DNA of 64,000 nt from DASUPK01 sp963782345 (lineage in GTDB: Bacteria; Actinomycetota; Thermoleophilia; Solirubrobacterales; 70-9), in the NCBI GenBank assembly GCA_963782345.1, contig CAWAJF010000005.1, forward strand, positions 124,001 through 188,000. Reading direction: 5' to 3'. Position 1 is the first letter of the stretch, and the number at the start of each line of letters is the position of its first letter. A program made the translations under genes and the position numbers. The notes beneath the pieces were generated by a model. The model ran no database searches. It was given only the letters and a program-made list of their open reading frames with translations, and had not been told where the DNA came from. Shown here in pieces: positions 51,543-59,621 of the stretch.

Positions 51543-51560
51543 GGTAATCACATGATTACC
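51543..51560. promoter_or_regulatory. Palindrome GGTAATCACATGATTACC next to the TetR start
   Basis: Perfect 8-bp arms (GGTAATCA, TGATTACC) around a 2-base centre. It lies between the TetR start codon (51540) and the stop of the upstream hydrolase (51572). AT-rich against a GC-rich background, it is a good candidate operator for the TetR protein. Confidence 0.6.
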
Positions 51561-51571
51561 AGATCGCCCGG

Positions 51572-52456
51572 TCAGCCGGCGGACCGCTTCTCCTCAACCG
51601 CCTCTTCGTCGGTCGCCCCTTCATCGAGCGCCTCCTCGGGATCGGCCAGGAAGGGAGCGAGCAGCGCGGTCAGCCGGGCGGCGGCCCTCGGGCCGATGGT
51701 GTGCGCCGCCTTCGGCAGCACGGCCAGCTCGGAGTCGGGGATCAGGTCGGCCACCCTCGCGGTCCACTCCACCGGCACGAGGTGATCGTGCTCCGGGCGC
51801 ACGATCAGGGTCGGTGCCTCGATCCCCCCAAGCTTCTCCTCGATCGGATCCTCGAGGGCCTTGCGAAGGGTTTGCACGCTGCGCCAGGGGCCCGCGTCGA
51901 AGAGGTCGTGGACGATCGTCGGTGCCAGGCGCGGCGAGGAGCGCGGCGCGTTCCGCGCCCAGCGCATCGCCAGTCGCGCGGGCGTCCTGGACTCTGGATC
52001 GAACGTCGGCCCGACCAGGACCAGTCGGTCCACCGAGGCGGGATACGCGGCGGCAAGGTCCACGGCGACCTGGCAGCCGAAAGCGACACCGACGACGATC
52101 GCGGGTGCGAGCTCGTTGTCGAGCAGCCAGCGCCGCAGGGCGTCGGCCAGCCCGGGGATGTCGAGCGGCCGGATCGGCTGGTCGCTCATCCCAAAGCCCG
52201 GGAGGTCCGGAGCGAAGACCGGCCTGCCCGAGCCGAGCGCGCGGATCAGCGGCTTCAGCGACCGGCTGGACGAGAGGCCGTGGACGAGGACGATCGGCGT
52301 TCGATCGAGCTCCGGGGCCGATCCGTTTCCGTTCGAGTCGATCGGTGGCGCCTCGGCCTGCCGCTTCAGCTCGGTGGGCACACGGACGAAGACGCGATTG
52401 CTACCCGCGTGGGTCCACCCCCCGTATACGCCGTTTCGACGCCCTACCGCGCCCAT
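51572..52456 (-). CDS. Alpha/beta-hydrolase fold protein lacking the serine nucleophile
   Basis: 294 aa. Canonical fold signs: LVHGLSSSRSLKPLIRALGSGRPVFAPDLPGFGMSD, an Asp in VRPEHDHLVPVEW and a His in LPKAAHTIGP. At the nucleophile elbow, however, the sequence is VVGVAFGCQVAV: the codon at the serine position is GCT (Ala). A non-catalytic or unusual role is likely, for example ligand binding. The C-terminus is acidic. Upstream of the TetR gene on the same strand. Confidence 0.85.
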   Translation of the reverse strand: MGAVGRRNGVYGGWTHAGSNRVFVRVPTELKRQAEAPPIDSNGNGSAPELDRTPIVLVHGLSSSRSLKPLIRALGSGRPVFAPDLPGFGMSDQPIRPLDIPGLADALRRWLLDNELAPAIVVGVAFGCQVAVDLAAAYPASVDRLVLVGPTFDPESRTPARLAMRWARNAPRSSPRLAPTIVHDLFDAGPWRSVQTLRKALEDPIEEKLGGIEAPTLIVRPEHDHLVPVEWTARVADLIPDSELAVLPKAAHTIGPRAAARLTALLAPFLADPEEALDEGATDEEAVEEKRSAG

Positions 52457-52472
52457 AGCCCGCTCAACATAC

Positions 52473-52485
52473 CCGCAATTTGCGG
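52473..52485. promoter_or_regulatory. Short palindrome CCGCAATTTGCGG upstream of the hydrolase gene
   Basis: 6-bp arms around one base. It lies 16 bases before the start codon at 52456, with a TATGTT hexamer (minus strand) between it and the ATG that could be a -10 for a near-leaderless transcript. Weak evidence, kept for completeness. Confidence 0.3.
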
Positions 52486-52507
52486 ATTGATCACTCGCGC
52501 TCCCCCT

Positions 52508-54022
52508 CTATGTCCGAACGGCCAATTCGACCCGATCGCGCAGGTGGCGGAGGAGGGGCTCGACCGAGAGCTCGCCACAGCCCGCGCGCTCCAGGATCTG
52601 GGCCGGGGAGAGCCGGCGGCCATGGCGGTGCACGCGGTCGCGCAGCCATTCGCCGATCACGGTCAGATCGCCCTGCTCGATCAGCGCGTCCAGGTCGCCA
52701 AGGTCGCGGCCGCCGGCGTCCCAGAGCTGTCCGGCGATGATGTTGCCGAGGCTGTACGTGGGGAAATAGCCGAAGGCCCCGCTCGGCCAGTGCACGTCCT
52801 GCAGGACGCCGTGGGCGTCGTCGGGAACCTCCAGGCCGAGATAGTCGCGGTAGCGGGCGTTCCACGCCTCGGGCAGCTCGGTGAGCTCCATCCCGCCCTC
52901 GAAGATCTCGAGCTCGAGCTCGAACCGGATCAGGATGTGGAGGTTGTAGGTGACCTCGTCGGCCTCGATGCGAATCAGCGAGCGCTCCACGCGGTTGGCG
53001 CCGCGGTAGAGCTCCTCGCCGCCGACCTCGTCGAAGCTGCCCGGGAAGCGCTCGCGCAGGCGCGGCAGCAGCCGCTCCAGATAGGGCCGGCTCCGCGCGA
53101 CCCAGTTCTCCCAGAAGCGACTCTGGGACTCGTGCAAGCCCAGGGAGCGTGGCTTGGCGAGTGGGGTTCGCCGCAGCTCACGGGCGACGCCCGATTCGTA
53201 CAGTCCATGGCCGGCCTCGTGCATGGCGCTGAACAGCGACATCGCCAGGTTGCCCTCGTCGTAGCGGGTGGTCAGCCGGACGTCGCCCCGGCCGATCGAG
53301 ATCGCGAAGGGGTGTTCCGTCGGGTCGATGCGCCATGAGCCCTCCGGGAAGGGAAGCTCGGAGATCATCTCGGCGACCTGCTCGCGCTGCCGGTCGGCTG
53401 GGAACTCGCCCAGGAACGGATCCTCGGGCGGGAGGGAGCCGTTCTCGGCCGCCTCGCGAACCAGCGGCACCAGGCCCTCGCGCAGTCCGGTGAGCACCGC
53501 GCGCATCTCGTCGGTGGTCATCTCGGGCTCGTACTCGTCGAGCAACGCGTCGTAGGCATGCGCGAACCCGGGGAAGCCCTCGAAGCACTCGGCGTAGCGC
53601 TTGGTCAGCTCCACGTTCTCCCGCAGGTGGGGCAGGAGCATCTCGAAATCGGATCTGTGCTTCGCCTCGGCCCAGGCGTTCTCGGCGACCGAGCTCGCAT
53701 GCGCCATCTCGGCGCGCAGCTCCGACGGAACCCGCCGGGCCTTCTCCCAATCGCGCGCGGCGACGCGGGCGAGGTCGGCATCGATCGACTCGCCGGGCGG
53801 GATGTCTCCCAGGTCGGACCTGACCCGATCGATCAGCCGCCCGACCTCGTCCTCGCAGAACATCTCGTGACGGACGCGGGCGAGCGTCGCCAGGGTCTGC
53901 GCGCGAGCCTCCGCGCCGGCCGAGGGCATCATCGTGCGCTCGTCCCATGCCAGGAGCGACGCGGCCCGGCTCAGGTCGTGAATCGCGCCGAGGCGTTCGC
54001 GCAGGTCTTCGACGGCGCCCAT
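52508..54022 (-). CDS. M32-family carboxypeptidase (carboxypeptidase Taq type)
   Basis: 504 aa. Zinc motif HEAGH (about residue 267), HESQSRFWENWVARS, EADEVTYNLHILIRFELE and SLGNIIAGQLW, all typical of M32 metallocarboxypeptidases. The family removes C-terminal residues from peptides, with broad specificity. Full length. It lies 51 bases upstream of the inactive-hydrolase gene on the same strand and 30 bases downstream of a SRPBCC gene. Confidence 0.95.
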   Translation of the reverse strand: MGAVEDLRERLGAIHDLSRAASLLAWDERTMMPSAGAEARAQTLATLARVRHEMFCEDEVGRLIDRVRSDLGDIPPGESIDADLARVAARDWEKARRVPSELRAEMAHASSVAENAWAEAKHRSDFEMLLPHLRENVELTKRYAECFEGFPGFAHAYDALLDEYEPEMTTDEMRAVLTGLREGLVPLVREAAENGSLPPEDPFLGEFPADRQREQVAEMISELPFPEGSWRIDPTEHPFAISIGRGDVRLTTRYDEGNLAMSLFSAMHEAGHGLYESGVARELRRTPLAKPRSLGLHESQSRFWENWVARSRPYLERLLPRLRERFPGSFDEVGGEELYRGANRVERSLIRIEADEVTYNLHILIRFELELEIFEGGMELTELPEAWNARYRDYLGLEVPDDAHGVLQDVHWPSGAFGYFPTYSLGNIIAGQLWDAGGRDLGDLDALIEQGDLTVIGEWLRDRVHRHGRRLSPAQILERAGCGELSVEPLLRHLRDRVELAVRT

Positions 54023-54052
54023 GCACGGAATGTAAAGGGCCGCCGGTGCGGG

Positions 54053-54550
54053 CTACGGGGCGGGCGGAGCGCCCTCGGCCGCCACCTTGGACAGACCCTC
54101 GAGCCAGCGCTGGTGGAGCCGCACCATCATCGGCCGGAGCACGGGCTTGACGAGCGTGATCCCCGGTCCCTTCTGCGTCTCCTCGGTGCGCACATAGGTC
54201 CCGCCGGCCTGCCGCTTCAGGACCCAGCCGTGGTAGCCCCTGCCGCCGAGCACCTTGGCGTCCCACGAGATCCTCTGACCCGGCTCGTACTCGACGACCT
54301 CCGAGGTGACGAAGGCGCCGAAGCTGAGCCAGCGGAACCGGCTGCCGAGCTCGAGCTTCGGCCAGGGGCCGCCGAGGTGCTTGATCAGCTTCGCATTCGA
54401 GTAGTAGGCCGGCCACAGATCCGGCCGGCAGATCCAGGCCCAGACCGTTTCCGGCTCCGCCGGGATCTGCAGCTCGTTGACGGCGTGAAAGGCAGACTGG
54501 TCCGGGCGATGCCCGTCGGGCCAGTTGATCATGGTCTCGCCGTCGCTCAC
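54053..54550 (-). CDS. SRPBCC (START-like) protein
   Basis: 165 aa. Start-like fold: FHAVNELQIPAEPETVWAWICRPDLWPAYYSNAKL, a WLSFGAFVTSEVVEYEPGQRISWDAK beta segment, then a C-terminal helix (MMVRLHQRWLEGLSKVAAEG). Possibly binds a hydrophobic ligand. Independent of the SRPBCC gene at 42834 by sequence. Between the carboxypeptidase and a short membrane protein. Confidence 0.8.
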   Translation of the reverse strand: MSDGETMINWPDGHRPDQSAFHAVNELQIPAEPETVWAWICRPDLWPAYYSNAKLIKHLGGPWPKLELGSRFRWLSFGAFVTSEVVEYEPGQRISWDAKVLGGRGYHGWVLKRQAGGTYVRTEETQKGPGITLVKPVLRPMMVRLHQRWLEGLSKVAAEGAPPAP

Positions 54551-54570
54551 CGGCGGAACCTACCCGACGG

Positions 54571-54750
54571 TCAATGGATGTGCAGGTTGACGTCGAATAG
54601 CAGGATCAGCGGCCACAGCAGGATCGCCAGCAGGGCCGACACGATCTGACCGATCGTGTGATGGTGGATGTAGTTGTGGTCGCCGGCGACGAACACCCCC
54701 ACGACCAGATAGATGATCGTGAGCAGGCCCGGCCCGCCACGCCTATACAT
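54571..54750 (-). CDS. 59-residue membrane protein
   Basis: ATG 54750 to TGA 54571. Two hydrophobic helices (about 9-23 and 35-53) with a His-rich turn (GDHNYIHHH) between and LHIH at the end. Similar very short membrane proteins are common in actinobacteria; no function is known. It lies 6 bases after the coiled-coil gene on the same strand, so the two probably form an operon. Confidence 0.7.
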   Translation of the reverse strand: MYRRGGPGLLTIIYLVVGVFVAGDHNYIHHHTIGQIVSALLAILLWPLILLFDVNLHIH

Positions 54751-54756
54751 CGCCCG

Positions 54757-55020
54757 CTAGTTCCTGTCGCCGGGCTGGACCTCGGCGGCCCGGTCCTCGT
54801 GCCGGCCGGCGCGCTCCTCCTCGGCCTCCGCGGCCTGCTTGAGCTCGTCAGCCTTCTCACGATGACCCTCCGCCATTGAGCGGTGGCCTTCCGCCTCCGC
54901 CTCCAGCCTGCGAATCTCGCGTTCCCGGGCGATCCGTCGCCGTTGAGTGATCTGGTATGCGGCGAACAGCACCACCGCCACGACGACCACTGCGATCACG
55001 ATGATCACGATTGTTGACAT
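54757..55020 (-). CDS. Small single-pass membrane protein with charged coiled-coil
   Basis: 87 aa. N-terminal membrane helix (about 3-22) and a highly charged helical tail rich in Glu, Arg and Ala with a repeated AEGH motif (AEAEGHRSMAEGHREKADE). A coiled coil is likely; no DNA- or ligand-binding motif. Gene order with the 59-residue membrane protein is tight. Confidence 0.7.
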   Translation of the reverse strand: MSTIVIIVIAVVVVAVVLFAAYQITQRRRIAREREIRRLEAEAEGHRSMAEGHREKADELKQAAEAEEERAGRHEDRAAEVQPGDRN

Positions 55021-55079
55021 GACCCCTCCCTACCCGGCCCCCGCGGGCGAAAACCCGTTCTCGTTAGGCTGAGGTTGCG

Positions 55080-55529
55080 ATGAGCGACGTCGTCTACCAC
55101 AAGCCCGACTGGTTCACGAGGACCATCTTCAACCCGTTGGTCGCCGGGCTGCACAGGCTGGGCCTCAGCGTGCAGGGTTCGCAGACCCTGGCGGTGCGGG
55201 GCCGCAAGAGCGGCGAGATGCGCACCAACCCGGTCAACCCATTCGAGCTCGACGGCAGGACCTATCTGCTCGCGCCACGCGGTACGACCCAGTGGGTCCG
55301 GAACTTGCGGGTCGCGGGGGAGGGCGAGCTTCGCAGCGGGCGCAAGGTGCGCCACTTCCATGCCAGCGAGGTTCCGGACTCCGAGAAGCTTCCGCTCATG
55401 CGCCTCTACATGGACAAGTGGTCATGGGAGGTGAAGGGGTTCCTCGGCATCGACGCGGACGCCTCCGATGAGGAGATCGAGCGGATCCTCCCGGACCACC
55501 CGGCGTTCGCGCTGACCTTCGACGACTAA
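55080..55529 (+). CDS. Deazaflavin (F420)-dependent nitroreductase family protein (Ddn-type)
   Basis: 149 aa. DUF385/Ddn fold: YHKPDWFTRTIFNPLVAGLHRLGLSVQGSQTLAVRGRKSGEMRTNPVNPFELDGRTYLLAPRGTTQWVRNLRVAGEGELRSGRKVR. This family uses F420H2 to reduce quinones or nitro compounds. Convergent with the catalase-like gene, whose stop overlaps its own by 4 bases. Supports the presence of F420 metabolism in the organism. Confidence 0.88.
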   Translation: MSDVVYHKPDWFTRTIFNPLVAGLHRLGLSVQGSQTLAVRGRKSGEMRTNPVNPFELDGRTYLLAPRGTTQWVRNLRVAGEGELRSGRKVRHFHASEVPDSEKLPLMRLYMDKWSWEVKGFLGIDADASDEEIERILPDHPAFALTFDD

Positions 55530-56461
55530 GTCCGGCGCCCGATCGAGACGCTGTAGGCCTTCGGCCGGGCGGCGAGGATCTTGTCCTCGGAGGGCTCGAT
55601 TCCGTCGGTGAGCCGCATCGGGTCGAAGACCAGCGGGTCGGCGGGCGACTCCGCGTCCTCGACGACCTCGATCACCTCGAGCTCGCCGAGCTCGACCACC
55701 TCGCGCTCGCCCTCCCATTCCACGGTCGGGTCCTCCAGCGGATCGCCATCGCCGGCGAGCGTGAACTCCAGGGTGAAGCGGGCGATCCCGGAGCCGAGCC
55801 GCTCGCGGATCTCCTCCTGCAGGTAGTCGGGCGACACCACCTCCCGCTGCTCCTCGGTCAGGTACTCGGTCCCGTCCTCCGGCTCCCAGCTGTAGCGCCC
55901 CCAGTGCTTCTCGCCCTCGCTGTCGACCAGGGCGAACGCGTGCAGCGCGCGGTAGTCCGAGGTCGCAAAGCTCGTCGTGGGGGCGAGCTTGGGCAGACCC
56001 TTCTGGAGGGCGACCCCGAACTCCGGATGCGCCGACAGATACGCGCCGAGCTTCTCGGGATCCGGCTGGCCGGTTTCCGGATCCGGCCTCCTGGCGCGCG
56101 TCATCTCCAGAAAGTCCTCGGGATTGCGGGCGAGGAAGACGACCAGCGGCACGGAGACGATGTCAGTCGCCTCACCGCCGGGGAGGTGGAACTTGACGGC
56201 CATGCCGCGGCCGGCGATCGGATTGGCGTCCGAGGTCAGCGGGTCGCCGCTGGCGTTGGAGAAGCGGATCGTCGCCTCGGCGGGCTCGCCCTGGAGGTGA
56301 GCGGCGCGCGAGAGCTTCGATGCCTCGGGGGTGGGTGTGAACGTGCCCCTGCAGACGGTCCCCTTCGCGTGGACCGCGCGATAACCGGGGTGTGCGCCAC
56401 CGTTGACGGCGTTCAGCGCATCCACGATCTCCTCCCACAGCGTTGCGGTCGCCACAGTCAC
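55526..56461 (-). CDS. Small catalase-like heme peroxidase family protein
   Basis: 311 aa, shorter than true catalases (about 480-700). Has the distal His31 in AVHAKGTVCRGTF, the FSNASGDPLTSDANPIAGRGMAVKF core and the proximal Tyr303 in RPKAYSVSIGRR. This layout matches the SrpA-type catalase-related family, which acts as a peroxidase. Tetramer domains of full catalases are absent. Convergent with the Ddn-type gene; divergent from the DUF393 gene by 26 bases. Confidence 0.88.
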   Translation of the reverse strand: MTVATATLWEEIVDALNAVNGGAHPGYRAVHAKGTVCRGTFTPTPEASKLSRAAHLQGEPAEATIRFSNASGDPLTSDANPIAGRGMAVKFHLPGGEATDIVSVPLVVFLARNPEDFLEMTRARRPDPETGQPDPEKLGAYLSAHPEFGVALQKGLPKLAPTTSFATSDYRALHAFALVDSEGEKHWGRYSWEPEDGTEYLTEEQREVVSPDYLQEEIRERLGSGIARFTLEFTLAGDGDPLEDPTVEWEGEREVVELGELEVIEVVEDAESPADPLVFDPMRLTDGIEPSEDKILAARPKAYSVSIGRRT

Positions 56462-56487
56462 GGAGAGTAGTTCAGGATCAGAACCCT

Positions 56488-56889
56488 ATGCCTCGCGTGA
56501 TCCTGATCTACGACTCCGACTGCGGGTTCTGCCGCTGGTGCCTCGGCAAGATCCTGGCCTGGGACCGTCACAGAGCGATCCGGCCCGTCGCCCTCGGTGC
56601 GCCGGAGGCGGACCGTCTACTCGCGGGGATGCCCAGGGATGTCCAGAGGTCGTCATGGCACCTGGTCGACGGCGTCGGCACCGTTCGCTCCGCGGGTGCG
56701 GGATTCGAGCCGCTGTTCAGGCTGCTGCCCGCCGGCGGGCCTGCGGCGGCGCTTGCCGCGAGGTTCCCGGGCGCCACGGAGCGCGCCTACCGGGCGGTCT
56801 CCGGGAACCGGAGCATCTTCGGCCGGCTGGTCACGGACGGCGCGAAGCGGCGGGCGGATCGGCGAATCGCCGACCGAGCAGGAAGCTAG
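56488..56889 (+). CDS. DUF393 (DCC family) thiol-disulfide-type protein
   Basis: 133 aa from ATG 56488 (MPRVILIYDSDCGFCRWC). The opening DSDCGFCRWC holds the family's Cys-x-x-Cys, with a third Cys close by. The rest is helical and basic at the C-terminus. The family is thought to be a redox protein with a thioredoxin-like fold. Its stop overlaps the stop of the convergent ABC permease gene. Confidence 0.85.
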   Translation: MPRVILIYDSDCGFCRWCLGKILAWDRHRAIRPVALGAPEADRLLAGMPRDVQRSSWHLVDGVGTVRSAGAGFEPLFRLLPAGGPAAALAARFPGATERAYRAVSGNRSIFGRLVTDGAKRRADRRIADRAGS

Positions 56890-57656
56890 CCCGCCGCCTC
56901 GGCCTGCCGCAGACCGCGCATCGCGAAGACGAACACGACGGCGAGCAGCGCGACGATGATGCCCAGCGTGGCGAGGTAATCGGCGCCCGTCCCGGCGATC
57001 AGCTCGCGGGCGGTCTCCATCACGTGGGTCGCCGGATTGAATGGCGCAACGGCGTGGACCCAGCCGCCCAGCAGCTCACGCGGCACATAGACCGGCGCCA
57101 GGAAGAGGAAGAGGAAGACCGGCACCTGCATCAGCGGCGTCGCCTGCAGGCTGCGGAAGCGGAGCGCGACCCCGGCCGCGAACAGAAGCCCCGTGACGTT
57201 GATGATCGCAGCGAGCGCGTACATGCCGAACAGGTCGAGCCCACCGCCGTCGAGGTTCATGCCGACGATCAGGCCGACGATGGTGACGACGAGCAGGGTG
57301 ATCGCCGCACGGATGACGGCGACGATCCCATAGCCGAGGACCAGCGCGCTGCGATGGGGAGTGGCCAGCATCAGGCGGCGGCCGAAGCCGAACTGGAAGT
57401 CCGCGGCGATCGAGAACCCGCTGAAGACACCACCGAAGGCGGCGCTCTGGCAGAGCACGAAGGCGAAGATGAACGACGTGTAGCCGGGGCCGTAGTTGAA
57501 TCCCGGGACCTTGCTGACGGCCGAGAGCCCGCCCGCGAACGCCGTGAAGAAGAAGATCGGCATCAGCATCGGCGGCAGGAACAGCAGCGGGTTAGAAACC
57601 AGGCTGTGAAGCAGCCGCCAGGCGAGGCCGCGGGCGACGGAGAAGTAGCGGCTCAT
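56886..57656 (-). CDS. ABC-2 type transporter permease (second)
   Basis: 256 aa from ATG 57656, overlapping the previous permease stop by 4 bases. Six membrane helices; FRSLQATPLMQVPVFLFLFLAPVYVP and the final GMxFNPxTHVMET pattern (VAPFNPATHVMETARELI) are typical of DrrB-type ABC-2 permeases. It forms the transmembrane part of the exporter with the preceding permease. Last gene of the three-gene operon. Confidence 0.88.
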   Translation of the reverse strand: MSRYFSVARGLAWRLLHSLVSNPLLFLPPMLMPIFFFTAFAGGLSAVSKVPGFNYGPGYTSFIFAFVLCQSAAFGGVFSGFSIAADFQFGFGRRLMLATPHRSALVLGYGIVAVIRAAITLLVVTIVGLIVGMNLDGGGLDLFGMYALAAIINVTGLLFAAGVALRFRSLQATPLMQVPVFLFLFLAPVYVPRELLGGWVHAVAPFNPATHVMETARELIAGTGADYLATLGIIVALLAVVFVFAMRGLRQAEAAG

Positions 57657-58477
57657 GTCCGGGCCATCCTCTCCTTGAGCCCGAGCGAGGCGAAGGTGAG
57701 GCCGACGATCAGGATCCCGAGCGCACAGCCGAATCCGAGAGCCAGGGCCTCGCCGTCCCACCCGGTGATCAGGAGGCTGCGGAGTCCCTCGACCATGTAG
57801 CTCACCGGGTTGTACGTGGCCACCTCGCGGAACCAGTCGGTCTGGATCAGGTTGCGGGGCAGGCTCATCGAGCTGAGGAAGAGGAATACGAAGATCAGCG
57901 GGAAGATGCTCTGCACCTTCTCGGGCGCGTCCACGCGCATGCCGACGGCGAGCCCGATCGATCCGAAGGCGAGCGAGATCACGACCACCAGGGCGACCAT
58001 GACCAGCGCTCCCCCGAAGCCGGTCTGGATGTGCGCGCCCGCGATCAGGCCGACGGAGATGTAGGTCGTGGCCTGGAGCAGGCCAAGGGCCAGGGTGCCC
58101 GCGAGCTGCCCCGCGACCAGGGCGGCCGGGTGGATGGGGGTGAGCTGGAGCCGGTTGAAGAATCCGCCCTGGTTGTCCTCGGCGAGGTTCTGGCCGGTCC
58201 CGATCACCGCGAAGACCCCGGCCTGGATGAAGGCGAAGGCCAGCGCGAAGGTCACGTAGGAGTTCGTCGGGAAGCCCGGCAGGGAGGTCGCGGACTTCAG
58301 TCCCACCGAGTTGATCGCGAGCAGGATCAGGGGGAACGTCGTCGCCGGGATGATGGCCGCCGGCTGGCGAAGCGTCCGCGTGATCGAGCGCCGCGCAAGC
58401 TCAGGGGCCTGAGTCCAGATCGAGGGCCGGCCTCGCCGGATGGCGGTCGGTGCGTCTACGGCTGCGGCCTCCATCAC
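57653..58477 (-). CDS. ABC-2 type transporter permease (first)
   Basis: 274 aa from GTG 58477, or 273 aa from ATG 58474; both are compatible with coupling to the ATPase stop. N-terminal cytosolic segment (1-35) and six helices with LFLSSMSLPRNLIQTDWFREVATYNPVSYMVEGLRSLL. Together with the second permease and the ATPase it forms a DrrAB-like exporter of drugs or lipids; substrate unknown. Confidence 0.88.
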   Translation of the reverse strand: MMEAAAVDAPTAIRRGRPSIWTQAPELARRSITRTLRQPAAIIPATTFPLILLAINSVGLKSATSLPGFPTNSYVTFALAFAFIQAGVFAVIGTGQNLAEDNQGGFFNRLQLTPIHPAALVAGQLAGTLALGLLQATTYISVGLIAGAHIQTGFGGALVMVALVVVISLAFGSIGLAVGMRVDAPEKVQSIFPLIFVFLFLSSMSLPRNLIQTDWFREVATYNPVSYMVEGLRSLLITGWDGEALALGFGCALGILIVGLTFASLGLKERMART

Positions 58478-59511
58478 GCCGGCGACCCCTCGAGCGCGAC
58501 CTCCTCGTGCTCGCCCGTGCCGGGCTCGGGGGTCCCCTCGCCGGCGCCCTCGAGCGAGCGCCCGGTCTTGGCGAGGAAGACGTCGTTCAGGCTCGCGGCG
58601 TGCAGCTCGATGTTGGCGATTCCGATTCCTTCGGCGTCGAGTGAGCGGATGATGGCGGCGAGCTCCTGCGGCCCGTCCTTCAGCCGCGCCGCAGCGCCGC
58701 TCGGGGTGCCGGGAACCAGTTCGCCGAAGCGCTCGAGGACGTCCGCCAGGCGATCGCGATCCGAGCCTTCCTGCGGCACGGCGGCGACGGTGGGACGGCC
58801 GACCTCTGCCTTCAGGGCCTGGGGGGTGCCCTCAGCCACGATCTTGCCCTGATCGATGATTCCCAGGTGGTCGGCGAGCTGATCCGCCTCCTCGAGGTAC
58901 TGGGTGGTGAGAAAGACGGTCATCCCCTCGTCTCGTGAGAGATGGGCCACCTCGTCCCAGAGCGCGGTTCGGCTCTGGATGTCGAGCCCGGTTGTCGGCT
59001 CGTCGAGGAAGAGCACGCGCGGTCCGTGCAGCAGGGCGAGTGCCAGATCGAGCCGGCGCTTCATGCCGCCGGAGTAGCCGCCAACCTTGCGGTTGGCGGC
59101 GTTGGAGAGACCGACCCGCTCGATCAGCTCGTCGCCGCGCTTGGTCCGGTCCACCTTCGACATGCCGTGGAGCGCGCCCTGCAGGCGCATGTGCTCGCGG
59201 GCGGTCAGGTTCGGATCGAGCGCGGCCTCCTGAAGCGCCGCGCCGATCGCGTCGCGTACCGAGGCGCCCTCACGGACCACGTCGAATCCCGCCACCCGGG
59301 CGGAGCCGGCGGTGGGCGGGAGGAGGGTGGTCAGCATGTGGACCGTGGTCGACTTGCCTGCGCCATTGGGCCCGAGGAAGCCGTAGATCTCACCGGGCCG
59401 CACCTCGAGGTCGATGCCGTCGACGGCGCGCACACTGTCCTTGAACTCCCGGACGAGGCCGCTGACCTCGATTCCTTGGGCGTGCGACTGGACTCCGTTC
59501 CTGCTCGACAT
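58474..59511 (-). CDS. ABC transporter ATPase, DrrA-type
   Basis: 345 aa from ATG 59511, preferred because GAGGGGG lies 8 bases upstream. Walker A GPNGAGKST, signature YSGGMKRR, Walker B VLFLDEPTTGLD, switch His replaced by Gln in FLTTQYLEEAD as in DrrA, and a C-terminal DUF4162-like region (from about 250). First gene of the exporter operon, divergent from a MarR gene that probably represses it. Confidence 0.93.
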   Translation of the reverse strand: MSSRNGVQSHAQGIEVSGLVREFKDSVRAVDGIDLEVRPGEIYGFLGPNGAGKSTTVHMLTTLLPPTAGSARVAGFDVVREGASVRDAIGAALQEAALDPNLTAREHMRLQGALHGMSKVDRTKRGDELIERVGLSNAANRKVGGYSGGMKRRLDLALALLHGPRVLFLDEPTTGLDIQSRTALWDEVAHLSRDEGMTVFLTTQYLEEADQLADHLGIIDQGKIVAEGTPQALKAEVGRPTVAAVPQEGSDRDRLADVLERFGELVPGTPSGAAARLKDGPQELAAIIRSLDAEGIGIANIELHAASLNDVFLAKTGRSLEGAGEGTPEPGTGEHEEVALEGSPA

Positions 59512-59553
59512 CCGGGTTCCCCCTCGGGGTATGGGTCTCGTGCGAAGGACGGC

Positions 59554-59581
59554 AGTATACATAGATAGTTGAACCTTACAA
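59554..59581 (-). promoter_or_regulatory. Predicted promoter of the ABC exporter operon
   Basis: On the minus strand TTGTAA (59576-59581) and TATACT (59554-59559) are separated by 16 bases. The -35 lies within the MarR palindrome at 59577-59588. The transcript would have a leader of about 40 bases before ATG 59511. Confidence 0.6.
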
Positions 59582-59588
59582 CCTTGTA
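59577..59588. promoter_or_regulatory. MarR-type operator TACAACCTTGTA
   Basis: Perfect 5-bp arms around 2 bases. It overlaps both the -35 of the exporter promoter (minus strand) and the -35 (TTGTAT, 59584-59589) of the marR promoter (plus strand). One bound dimer would block both. Confidence 0.65.
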
Positions 59589-59612
59589 TGTGTCAAACTT
59601 TTCGGGTACCAT
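59584..59612 (+). promoter_or_regulatory. Predicted leaderless promoter of the marR gene
   Basis: TTGTAT (59584-59589), 17 bases, TACCAT (59607-59612). A start site 7-10 bases later would fall at or next to the ATG at 59622. No Shine-Dalgarno is visible before that ATG, which fits a leaderless message. Confidence 0.55.
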
Positions 59613-59621
59613 TCCTCCCAC

